This document shows, piece by piece, positions 10,133-20,700 of a stretch of 64,000 bases of DNA. A program made the position numbers and the translations under genes. The DNA lies in the NCBI GenBank assembly GCA_900617975.1, contig UZAE01012013.1:1-64000 (forward strand), read 5' to 3'. This DNA is from Rodentolepis nana. Its lineage: Eukaryota > Platyhelminthes > Cestoda > Cyclophyllidea > Hymenolepididae. Positions within the stretch are counted from its first letter, which is position 1; each line of letters begins with the position of its first letter. The notes under the pieces were generated by a model, which was not told where the DNA came from, ran no database searches, and saw only the letters and a list, made by a program, of their open reading frames with translations.

Positions 10133-11417
10133 TTAGGTTGGCAACTAAGTCATTGCCGATTTCAAATAAGAAGGCAAATTCGGAATTTTTGTTTAAAAAT
10201 ATAACTTTATTCAATTAGATATTGGCCGTTCTTGTCGATGACCTTTTTCCATCGTTCTGGCAGAGTAAAAATTCCCCCTTCGTAAAATGTCTGGTCTTTG
10301 CTATTAAAAAACTGAATTAGGTGTGATCCGACATCATCCGCGTTCTTAAAAATTTTACCATTTAAAGAGTTTTGCATGGAACGAAACAAATGGTAATCCG
10401 AAGGCGCAAGGTCAGGGCTATATGGTGGGTGTGACAAAACACCCCAACCCAGTTCCAATAATTTTTGCCGAGTAACCAAAGATGTGTGGGGCCTTGCGTT
10501 ATCATGATGGAAAACAACACCCTTCCGATTTGATAATGCTGGCCGCTTATCTTCAATTGCATCCTTCAGTTTTTCGAGTTGTTCAACATACACATTTGAA
10601 TTTATCGTTTGGTTCTGCGGCATGAGTTCAAAATACAAAATTCCTTTGTGATCCCACCAGACTGAGAGCATAATCTTTTTTTGGTGAATCTCTGCTTTTG
10701 ATGCTGTTTGGGCTGGTTGATCTTGCTTCACCCATAATCTCTTGCGAGTAACATTATTATAAACTGTCCACTTTTCGTCGCCAGTAACTAGGTTCTTCCT
10801 CGGAAATGGATCATTCTCATTGCGTTTCAGTAGCGAATCACAGATGCTAATCCGTTGCGTCAAATGAATTTCCTTTAACTGGTGAGGGATCCATAAATCA
10901 CGTTTCTTGACATAACCAAGGGTTTTTCATTTTTTTTCAATGCATGTATGCGACACATTGAGCTTCTCTGCAATATCTCGTGTTGTGCTGTGACGATTTG
11001 AATCGATAATGGCCTTGATATGGGTTTCATCCACTACGACTGGGCGGCCAGATCGTTGTGAATTTTTCAGTGAAAAATCACCAGAACGAAATCTTTCAAA
11101 CCAATTTCGACACTGCCTTTCTTTTAAGGCTTCATCTCCATATACGGCACATAACTTCTTTTGTGCTTGCGATGCGTTCTTGCCTTTTCGGAAGTAATAC
11201 AATAAAATGTGTCGGAAGTGCACGTCCTGTTCTTTCATTTTTAAATTGGGATAAAAACAAAACTAAAGAACTAAACAAAAAAATTTTTTTAAAAATTAAC
11301 CTAGAAGCCCATACAGTAAGAAAAAATATAGGTTAGATGCTCTGGCCACGTTAACAAAACAAAAGAAAGTATAGAGTGAATCTGTCAACAAAAACGGCAA
11401 TGACTTAGTTGCCAATA
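10133..11417 (-). mobile_element. mariner-family DNA transposon, almost intact
   Basis: Terminal inverted repeats are at 10138-10158 and 11395-11415, with 21 identical bases beginning TTGGCAACTAAG. The left end extends to TTAGG next to a TA at 10131-10132. The right end stops at CCAA followed by TA (11416-11417), so about five terminal bases are missing or changed there. The transposase gene runs on the minus strand between them. TIR sequence and DD34D spacing place it in the mariner group; a mellifera-like subfamily is my recollection of the TIR type, not tested. Confidence 0.92.
10207..11238 (-). pseudogene. mariner transposase (DD34D) with one in-frame stop
   Basis: Cut-and-paste transposase of mariner type, 343 codons, close to the usual length of about 345. 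The N-terminal part (11238-10930) carries the helix-turn-helix DNA-binding domain (HFRHILLYYF, RNWFERFRSGDF, SGRP). The linker has WIPHQL, a variant of the mariner WVPHEL motif. The catalytic triad is intact: Asp in TGDEKW, Asp in HHDNARPH, and Asp in APSDYHLF, with exactly 34 residues between the second and third. The only lesion I see is TGA at 10927-10929. The codons on both sides stay in one frame (11238 and 10863 differ by a multiple of three), so this is a nonsense change and not a frameshift. Family alignment suggests a Leu codon there. The copy is therefore probably dead but young. Confidence 0.9.
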
Positions 11418-11845
11418 GTTAAAACTGTTACCTTTGCAGAAGAAAGTCATCCTAAGAACGTTTTGCTGAAAAAAAGTGTTTATATGAATCGATTGTATAA
11501 GATCCATGCTCGTATTGCGTTTGACGTGCCAATAAATATTGATTAGGCTGACTTGACTACAGTTTGAAGTGGATCATTCGCAATTTGCTCAGTCCCGAAG
11601 AGACTTTACCATTAGCGTCTTATTTGCATATTCTTGTTCCCAAAATATAAAACCACATGTGACTGTTGCATTTTATTGTCCTCGATAATTCATTACACAT
11701 TCGGCTGAATAAAACCTCTATAAATGAGGAAACAGTGTATCGATTCGACTTAAAAAATGCGTTTCATCGTTTTGCGCAAAACAGTTTCAGAGTGAAATTA
11801 AATGCCAAATATCATTTATTTTACGACCTATTCTTATAACTACAT
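11418..11845. other. Spacer between mariner and SINE copy
   Basis: AT-rich, no reading frame or repeat recognised. Confidence 0.4.
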
Positions 11846-12156
11846 GGTGGGATGCGCACTAGACTTACCTCTACGTGATGTACCCCGGGCAACATATACT
11901 CATACGGCAAAATAAGATTACAAACCGGCATTTGACTTCAAACTATCATGACCCCAATGTATGTCATATTCGACCACTTCCACAGTGCTCATCTTTCCCT
12001 TTTCTCTGCCTTTATGTCTGTCTATTTTACATATGTGAATCACTCTTCTGTTCCTCCCCTCGAATTTTCGTGACTTTGATGTTCCTTCACTCTGTGAAAC
12101 CCGAAGTCAACTAAAGGGCTAATGATAAACATCATAAGGATTACCATTTGATATAG
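11846..12156 (+). mobile_element. SINE-like element, full length
   Basis: Forward copy starting GGTGGGATGCGCACTAGACTTACC and ending GATTACCATTTGATATA, about 310 bp. All family landmarks are present (GGGCAACATATACTCATACGGC, TATTCGACCACTTCCACAG, GTGAAACCCGAAGTCAACTAAAGGGC). It retains the ATAAACATCATAA tail variant, close to the LINE tail. No clear flanking duplication was found. The 79-codon frame inside it is not a gene. Confidence 0.8.
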
Positions 12157-12904
12157 ATATTTCACTTAGTCTACAGTCCCCAGTGAAATCGAAAGTCTAG
12201 CTCAACGTATCTGCTCCACACTACACGTATTTTTCTCTGCCAGTGCTGGTATCTCTTCTTTCCACCAATTCCCCCTCTACAACTTTGTCTGTACCCCTTT
12301 GTTCATTTTTAATTGTCCACTAAATACATGGAGTTTCCTAATTCTTGAATTTGTAACTCTAAAAAGTCTATTATTAACGGCTAATCGTAACTTATTTAGT
12401 CATCTCATCTAGTTAATTATGATGTTTTACTGCGTTTTAAGCGTATTCAAATAGTAGAGTATACCAAGGGTATCATTGAGATTCTGAGATGAGATTCTGT
12501 TGAGCTGGGGAGAATAATTATTTATTTACTATTGGAAATGTTTTTTTCTCGTCATCAGTGGATTAAATTGCTCATTTTGCTTCAGTGTTACTGCAATCTT
12601 GCACTTTTTTCTTTGGTCTCACGAACATCGAACGTAGTGAATAGCTTTGCAATGTCTGTCTACGCGATTTCTTAATTGTCAGCATTTTTCACCTCTCCTA
12701 CATTCCATTGAAAAGGCGGTTGGAGATGCTGTCATTAATTGGACTTCATACTCTCTTATTTACAACTTATTCTTCTCCCATTGAGTTCCCTATTATTATT
12801 ATTACCTTGAATTAATAATGAACTTGAAATTAAAAAAGTAGGCAGCAGAAGATTCTAACTTTTGGACTGAGACAAGCAGTAGGACAAAACACTATTGAGT
12901 CACA
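12157..12904. other. Spacer between SINE copies
   Basis: AT-rich, nothing recognised. Confidence 0.4.
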
Positions 12905-13106
12905 TCATTGGGAACGGAAGAGTGTTTCAAAGATGTAAAAGAGACAGACAGACACAAAGGTAGAGAAAAGGTGAGATGAGTACTGTAGAAGTGGGGGGAT
13001 TTGACATACAGTGAGGTGATGGTAGTCTGAAGTCAGAAGTCAACTACCGGGTTCTAGACTTGTTTTGCCGTATGAGTATACGTTGCCCAGGGTGCACCAC
13101 ATGCGA
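12905..13106 (-). mobile_element. SINE-like element, truncated at both ends
   Basis: Reverse copy retaining the central and 5' parts (AAAGATGTAAAAGAGACAGACAG through GGTGAGATGAGTACTG to GTTGCCCAGGGTGCACCACATG). It lacks both the 3' tail and the terminal GGTAAGTCTATCGC segment, so it is probably an old, eroded copy. Confidence 0.75.
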
Positions 13107-14284
13107 TTTAAATTCTACTATCATTTTTATTATAGTACCTTTTTATCAATATGTTAAATGAACATACATCCAATACAACCGTTTTCAGTGACTCCTTACT
13201 AGTATAAGGAGCAATGCACACGGTAATTGGGAGGACAATTAGTGTAGTCAAAAACCTCCCGTCTTCTATGCTAATAAGCTGTACATATTTCAATAAGCTG
13301 ACGAACTAGACTGACCAAACACATGCTAGCACGCAAAATTTTAAATACTCAATTTTATTTATTTCATTTTATGTAAGTACTGTTTAAGGCTGTTGCTTCC
13401 TGAAAGTCATATAAAGAATAATAGTTAATTAGGCCCTATCTATTTAACTGAGGCCACAAAAGTAGCTCTACCTATCGAGGTTAAGCATGTCGCTCTTAAA
13501 CAACTTAGGACGTCGAACTTTGTGCAATATAACTTTCCCCCAATAGGGAAATTGATGGCAATGTTCTAGTGAAGAGCCACTGTAATTTGTGCATTAACTT
13601 TACAACTGCTTTGATTTCATTTCTTAGTTGCACTGTAGGTACTTGGAGCGATATTGGCAAGAAGAGATGGGTTAAATGTCTTCGGCATAGTCCGAAGACG
13701 GCATTACTAACAAATCTTTGACTAACGAATGTTTCCGAAAATCGCGATTTCCCTTAACTTTAATAATACAGAACTTGGCATAGAAAAATACTATTCTATT
13801 TAGTATAGAACTGAATGTTAATAGATCAAAGCGTCCGTACTGTTGTAGTTATGTTGTTTATTACGAATTTCAGTTTATCAAAACTTGCAGGTATAAAGCT
13901 AGAAAAATTAAAACGCTAAAAATGATGCGCATACCAATGGCCCATCCAAATTTCCCAATTGGGAAGTCTCCAGTTGGGGAAGTTACAACGTATATTAGTT
14001 ACCGCACAGCACTGATTTCGCTCCATCTCTCTTTCCCTACGCACAGCTACGCCACATCCATGTGGAAATACTTCTGTTTTATTTTATGATTGTGAATGAT
14101 TCATCGTCAGTTAAACCACACAAAATACCAGCAGCAAGAAAAATTAAAAAGCTATTTTTTTAAATTCAGCTAATGCTAAATTGTGAATTATTCTAGTCAA
14201 TGTTTCAAAACGCGTCAAATGGAATTTAACGCCAAAATCTTATATGACAATAAATATGATTTGAAGAACGAAATAATATTTATT
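13107..14284. other. Spacer between SINE copies
   Basis: AT-rich, one 61-codon minus frame without motifs. Nothing recognised. Confidence 0.4.
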
Positions 14285-14435
14285 TATTTATTTCAAATGG
14301 CAAGCGTTATGATAGGTATCATTAGCCCTTTAGCTGACCTCGGGCTTCACGGAAAGGAAGAGGAACATTACAGTGGCAAAAAGTCGAGAGGGGGACAAAA
14401 TAATGATTCACAGACGTAAAAGAGACAGAGAGACA
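14285..14435 (-). mobile_element. SINE-like element, 5'-truncated
   Basis: Reverse copy with an ATTTATTTATTTCAAATGG tail followed by the 3' half of the family, ending abruptly after GTAAAAGAGACAGAGAGACAG. Loss of the 5' half with the tail intact is typical of reverse transcription that stopped early. Possible imperfect flanks are TAATATTTATTT and CTAATTTATTTG. Confidence 0.75.
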
Positions 14436-16150
14436 GTACTAATTTATTTGGCAGTAAGTGCATCAAGATGTCAAATATGTTTTATCATTTATCTCAATAT
14501 TAATTAAAGTGTTTCCAATAAGTCTTATTTGTGTTGAATCGAATCGTTAACCAACACTTAACTTGAGAAAAAAAGGAGCAGCATCTGTAAATTTTTCTGA
14601 TAGGTAACATGTGATCTGCCGTCTCTCCCTATTTGACTACTTTGGCTAGCCTGGTTGGTTGGCTAATCTGCACCGATGGATCCCGAAAAGGCACACTTTG
14701 AGAGTTACGAAGTTTGTTGAGACAGAGAGACCAAGTTCTATCAAGTAAAAATAATTATGTCGACAAAAAGCACTCCCACAAAACGCAACTTATCTCAAAA
14801 GGATCCTATTATGTGGTTCTGCGCTGAGTGTCAGGATACCACGATTGCATTACTAGAACTCTATACACAAATGAGAGGGGTATCTATTAGACTTACTATG
14901 TACAGATATATATACAATAGTGCCGCTTGTACATAACTATTTTAAACTTAACCTAATGAGAATCTTCATTTGACTTTCTAATATTTAATACACCTTAAAT
15001 TTCATAAATGTACTACAGTTTGTCTATTATTATCTTTTTTAGCAAACATTGGCAACAATAAACCAATAATTGGAAGTAATCTCAAATAGTGCTTAGTGAT
15101 GCCGAAAAACACAGTATGGTGACGGTAATTGACGTAAAGAAAAGCAGATAAAAAATTGACATTTGTAGGAAGAGCCTGGATAAGGGAAGAGCGTACAAGA
15201 GTTTGGCAAAAAATGTTTTGTGATTAGAACGATGTCACAATCCAAGATTCTGGTGATAAGAATAACATGAGATCATGGTAGAGTCAACTGGAATAGACAT
15301 TGTCATAAACACTAAGCCTTTCGTTTAGTTTAAATTTAAAAAATGATCCCTTTAAGAATTATTTACTCAGTGCATCCCAAAAATTCAAGCAGGACTTTTG
15401 AATCGGAGTAGGATTCCACATTTATAATGGGGCAGGTAACTCAGAATCTTAAGTGTAAAGATTAACTCCTTACTTAGATAACAAGGCATTGGAAAATATG
15501 TACAACTTAATACCTCACGTTTCTAAATATTCAAGAGTATTTATTTAAAGTATAAACAAAATAACGATTTAATTATGGTACAATGTTTGAAAATGTCCAT
15601 GTTGAAAATTTATATAACTACAATCAATCTTCCAATAATATTTGTTAAAAGATTAAATCCTTTTCAAATAAAGCAGTAGTTAACAAAACTCAACATCCAT
15701 AAAGATATAAAATTTGGAAATTTTCATGCTTCGAATTCGCTCAAAAATATTAAAAAAAATTAAAATTGACATCAAACAAACTTTACCACGAAATAATAAG
15801 TCTTTAAACATTAGCTAACACGAATAGTATCAAATTTAAACCTAAATTATTGCTATTTTATTCGGTGATACCGATAATAATGATGTTGTTAAATTCCCTC
15901 ATGCACACTTTTCATTGGTTTACATTAATTTAGCAAAATTTAAATGTGTGTTCTCTGACCTGGGATTTCATTTTATTTCTATCCAGGGTATTTTGTCATA
16001 TTTAATATTGCCGTAATCTTAAAATTATTTTCCTTGAAAATTAAGATATTTGGAAACTTTAAGCTTTTAAAATTTTTAAGTGCTTATTGATTATCCACAG
16101 CGTTTCTACTAATATTTAAGCAGTAGTATTTAACTGTTTATTTATTATTC
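14436..16150. other. Intergenic DNA upstream of the Dsn1-like gene
   Basis: Very AT-rich, without frames longer than background. It may hold the promoter or a 5' exon of the next gene, since a TTATTATTCAG acceptor-like site ends at 16152. Nothing can be assigned. Confidence 0.4.
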
Positions 16151-16184
16151 AGGACACTTGCTGGTCTCGTGTTTTTCCACTAGG

Positions 16185-17063
16185 ATGTTCCCTAATGACA
16201 TGGAGGATTGGGAAGGTGAGCTAACTCCCAAAGATCTTGCCCTTGCCACCACGGTGTCGCGTAAATCGCTACGGCGTAGCATGTTGCCTCTTCATCAAAT
16301 TGGCTCCCCAATCCTATGTTCTCCCTCTAAAGTTGCCGTTCGACGAAAGAGTGTTGCTGCTTTTATGGGTCATTCAAACGAATCTCCCATCGCTTCATCT
16401 ACAAGACAGTTTCTTAGTACCTCTCTCGACAGTAGTTCTCGTGTGCATGAAAACGCAACGACCATATTACCTAAGGAACCCCCTTCTCAACCATCTACTG
16501 TTGTATCTCCCATTCATAGTTTTTCTCCGGCGAAAATGGACGCCGATCATGATCCTTGCCATTCTTCTAAAAATCCTCTTCCCAAATCACCCGGTAACGT
16601 GTCTAAACCCAAGACACCACCTAAAGCAAGTCGATCGCTTCCTCTTCGGGAAAGCGTGGATGATGTAATGAAGAATTATGAACAGGAATTGGAGGAATGG
16701 CCAAAATTTCTTGCTAGTTTGGAGGAGAAAGCCAATACCCCATTCAAATCTACTTTAACTCCAGAGGAAATCTTGAACGACTCCGTATTGAAACATTTTG
16801 TTGAATTTATCTTCCCTGAGCAATCCACCTGGCCATCTTCCCTCGAAATCCAATTCCGAATCAAGAAGGCCTATGCACGTATTGTAGATGGATTGATACG
16901 TACCAAAGTGGAACAGGAAAATATTACACGACATTTGGCAGCTCTTCGGGAGATCAAATTGAAAGAACTTCTTCCTAAATTGGCCGATAGTCCTAGCCCG
17001 GTGTCGCTTAAGGATTTATCGGACTACGTACCCTTTCTCGATGAGACCGATGAGTTATTGTAA
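16185..17063 (+). CDS. Dsn1/Mis13-like kinetochore protein (candidate)
   Basis: 292 residues from the first ATG (16185); the frame is open upstream to 16158 without another ATG. Residues 26-38 read RKSLRRSMLPLHQ, resembling the basic RRKSLHPIHQ segment of vertebrate DSN1 that is an Aurora B target. About residues 158-182 contain an acidic helix with MKNYEQELEEW, like the MKEYI...W-LL helix of DSN1. The C-terminal third is predicted helical with a coiled-coil look (KVEQENITRHLAALREIKLKELL). Between them lies a Ser/Pro-rich disordered stretch. DSN1 is a subunit of the Mis12 complex that links centromeric chromatin to the Ndc80 complex. Acceptor-like AGs at 16151-16152 and 16182-16183 allow a spliced 5' leader. 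The gene converges on the EF-hand gene. Resemblance is motif-level only; an unrelated coiled-coil protein remains possible. Confidence 0.5.
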   Translation: MFPNDMEDWEGELTPKDLALATTVSRKSLRRSMLPLHQIGSPILCSPSKVAVRRKSVAAFMGHSNESPIASSTRQFLSTSLDSSSRVHENATTILPKEPPSQPSTVVSPIHSFSPAKMDADHDPCHSSKNPLPKSPGNVSKPKTPPKASRSLPLRESVDDVMKNYEQELEEWPKFLASLEEKANTPFKSTLTPEEILNDSVLKHFVEFIFPEQSTWPSSLEIQFRIKKAYARIVDGLIRTKVEQENITRHLAALREIKLKELLPKLADSPSPVSLKDLSDYVPFLDETDELL

Positions 17064-17167
17064 TGAAAGCTCCCTCCCTTTTTTCTCCCTTGTGCATTAT
17101 CCAGACATTTATATTTTACTTGCTTTTATATAAAACTGATTAGTTATTACTGGCTTTTATCTCTCTT

Positions 17168-17704
17168 TCAATTTCTTGACATCATGTCATTTATAAAGGC
17201 TTTATAATCGACTTGACCGCTTCCTGTCGCTTTAGCGGCCTTAATTAACGCAGTGATTTCACCTTCAGATAGCTGGTCTCCGCGATTGCAAAGAAGTTGC
17301 CTTAGGTCGTCGGTGGTTACATAGCCTCTTCCCTCAGAATCGATTAAAGAGAAAGCATTTAGAATATCTTGCTCGCTGAGTACGTCTTTTTCTTTCTTCG
17401 AAGATATCTGGCAAAATTGTTCGTAGCTTACGCCCTCGGAGAGGATGCTATTGTTCGTATCAACTGATCGGAGTAGTTCCTAGTAATTTTAGAGATAATG
17501 TATCGTGAGTATTAATTACTCGACCAAAAACAGGACAATATTTCAGACCTCGAGTTCGCAATTGGAGGGCATGAGGAAAAGTTTACGAAGGGCAGTTAGA
17601 AGGATTTCGCAGGGTATTCTTCCTTTTTTATCGGGATCGAAAAAATCGTAGACTTCTCTGTACTCTACAAGTCTTTCTGGGGTCACGTAGTTTTCTAATT
17701 TCAT
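17168..17704 (-). CDS. Calmodulin-like EF-hand protein (CALML4-like), two exons
   Basis: Exons on the minus strand are 17704-17549 and 17479-17168, joined across a 69-nt GT-AG intron (17548-17480) with phase 0. The product is 155 residues, the calmodulin size, with four EF-hand units. All loops are non-canonical. Loop 1 is DPDKKGRIPCEI, lacking Glu at position 12. Loop 2 is disrupted near VDTNNS. Loop 3 is DSEGRGYVTTDD, with Asp at position 12. Loop 4 lacks acidic position 1 (KATGSGQVDYKA). Degenerate loops and the GYV-x-x-x-DLR pattern resemble CALML4 or a myosin essential light chain more than calmodulin, so it is likely a weak or non-calcium-binding adaptor. The start at 17704 (MKLENYVTPERL) is preferred over ATG 17746 because an acceptor-like AATATCAG precedes it. 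Confidence 0.8.
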
Positions 17705-20700
17705 TATAGCAGTCCTGATATTCCAAATACATGAACGAGAAGTCAAAAGAAAAGATATTAATTAAATGTAAGTAAATTGAATTTTCTAATAATATAATGA
17801 TCAATCAATGAATTGATTATAATCAACGATGATCATTGTAAGACCGTCTCCTGCAATATCAAAAAACGGACTTCTTACTCGGTTGCTGAGTTTTGAAAAT
17901 TTGCGTATTACTCCAAGGTCGTATAGAGTACTAGTATTTGATAATGTTGTCAAAATGTTTAAAGGAAAAGATATACTTGTTACTCAAATGCATGAAATGT
18001 GTGCGATACAGTGTTGGAAATTTAAATATCCTGTTACAAGTTCAGCTAATTTATTCTTGACTTTTAAATATTCCTTTAATATGCAACTGGGGATCTCTGT
18101 GGGAGGCACTTCACTGGAGATTTTAGACACTTTATTTTTCTTCGCTTGAGAAACCCATAAACCCCAAAACACATTCCACATAAATAAGATAGGAAAATTT
18201 ACATCGTTTCAAACTTACTAAGAAATTGTAAATTGGTACTCAAACTAGCATTGAAATTTATCTAAAATTATAAATGAATATCTCCTTTATACTGTTTTAT
18301 GAGGTATACATTCTTGCACTATTTCAGTTTTGTATAAACCATGGTTCGCTTTAAATGCAACCTCCGTCTCTCTGACTTTTATTAAGTTTCATTCGGGATA
18401 AATAAAGTGTTCCCTTCCTGATTAAATTGTGAAATTGCATTATAGTTGGGTCCAAACCACGTCTTCTGTCTAAAAGACTAAATTTCATGCACGTGTACTC
18501 ATTTCCTTTATCTTCAAAAAATGCGATGGTTTCACAGTTAATGATTTACTTCATCATTTGGCCAATCAGCTCTTCCTTTCATCACTGTAAAATAACTCAT
18601 TTCATTTTAAAATATATATTTAATCTCGGTTTAAATTTCCTGCTATCTTACATATCTGGTGAGATTTATTTGTATGAAATTAGTTCCACAGTCAATTTTA
18701 TGAAACTCAAACAAATAGTAATTTAATGAGTTAAAGAGCACACTGAATATCAGCTGAGATTGCACCCTCCCTTCTCTACTGCAGACCATAAAATAGGAAG
18801 GGGGGGGGGTATTTTTTGCCAGGGCTATGAACTAACTTGAAAGTAGCCTCACAATGTTCCAAACAATGATCTTATCGTGGTATTATTAGCCACATAATAG
18901 CGCTTAGTGAAGCGGTATATTTACATTGATTTCAATCATGTAACTATTGTCTGCCTCGTGCTAAGCCACAATTCTATGCCAATATGTTCTACACTAGAAT
19001 AAATACAGAAATATGGACGGCGTTAAAATTTATTCATTATTTTGCAACACATAAATGGTAAAGGCAAAACATAGAAATTATTTACTTAAGAGTTATAAGA
19101 CGTTTAGGCTGATTGATTATGGATAAGAAAAGTGCATTTTGATAAATTGAAATACATAATAGTACTAAAGCTATTTCTATTGTGAAATACGACAAATTAC
19201 TTGCAAATCTTTGAATACTCCAAATCTTATAAATAACTGAAGTCATTCAACAACTAATATCTTAAGACTCACCAGCTAATGGGACAATACCCGTTACCCA
19301 TGACTTTAATAGAGCCTACATTTGCATATGACATAAATGGAAGTTGACAAGATGAACCAAGACAGACTATGCTAAGATTTTACAAGTAGATCAGAAACCT
19401 ATTCTGATCAACCGTCCAGCCATATTTAGTCTTTTATGTGATTCCGTTTTCAACGCAAAAGAAGAGCCAACCAGTGTCTGATGTATTTGAAGCGAACGAT
19501 GTGCATGAGATTTCTGAAATACTTGGTCCCATTTCACTTGCCCTCCATTTACAATTCAAAATTCAGTATTCATCAAATTGTGCGTTTATACCAAAGTGAA
19601 ATCATTTTATACTCATCATCCTTTCAGTAATTTTTTTATATTTTTTGATTCAATGAAAAGCAAAACTTCGCAGCATATTTCCATAACTAACTATTCGTTA
19701 GATTTGGCAACATTTAACTGATATTCAAATCAGATTAACTGATAAAGTTACACCTCGTTATAGGGGTACGTCCAATATCAATAATTGTCAAAAAGTCAGT
19801 CCAATATAAGGCTAATTATGCAGAAATTAAGTAAGACCACAATAATCGAGGACGAACGAAGTGGAATCAAAATGTCATTCACAGTATATATTGTGGATTT
19901 CCCATCAAAAGCACTGTCAATGCAAATACACTTCTCCTGAACGAAGAAAATAAACGAACTACACTGAACTGACCAATGAACTACTTCTCTAAGTTAAATT
20001 TTGGTTCACTTCTATTTGGAATAAAAATAGATCACACATAGTGCACTTTTTATCAACTGTGGGCAGTAGCATCCCACTATAAAAACCATTAAAAAGCAAT
20101 CTATGCTACCAACTAATCAATCTACTCTTAGATAGAAATGACCTGGCTACTCAATCGTTTTAATTTTCTCATTTTGTGTGCAAGTTTTGTAAAGCAAATG
20201 ATCGCTTTTGAATAACATCAACAACAGGTTCATTTTTTACCCATTTACCTTAAAAGCTAATCTCGAGCCAAATGCAAAAATATTGTCAATTGATTGGTTA
20301 AAAAACAACCGAAGATTTGTAAACATCTTGGTTTCCTAACTTAACTGCCTGAGTTGCTCTATTCCCCCCTCCGTGGAAGTACCATACTATCAGAAATGCG
20401 CCTCGATATACCACTTCCAAACGCCTCGGATCTTGTTTTAAGCCAGTCGGCAATTAAAAACTCCAAAAATGAGGGCATATTGCTCTTTTATTATTGATTT
20501 TTTGATTAATCGATTCACAGGTAGGGTACTTGCATACGAAATGCCTATGGCCTTTACACTATTTTCAACATTTCCTCGTTTATGTGTCACTGGTAAGTGA
20601 GTGGGAAAGTGCAAGTATCCCATAAATAACTAGTCATAAAACTCTAGTCCCAAACGAAATCAACGACGAAAAGGATTTCCTTTGGTGGAACAATTCATTC

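Noticed and set aside
10207..11238. Frameshift in the mariner transposase
   Set aside because: The two halves lie in the same frame; the break is a single in-frame TGA.
16237..16668. 143-codon plus frame overlapping the Dsn1-like gene
   Set aside because: Out-of-frame shadow of the real gene with atypical composition and no continuing structure.
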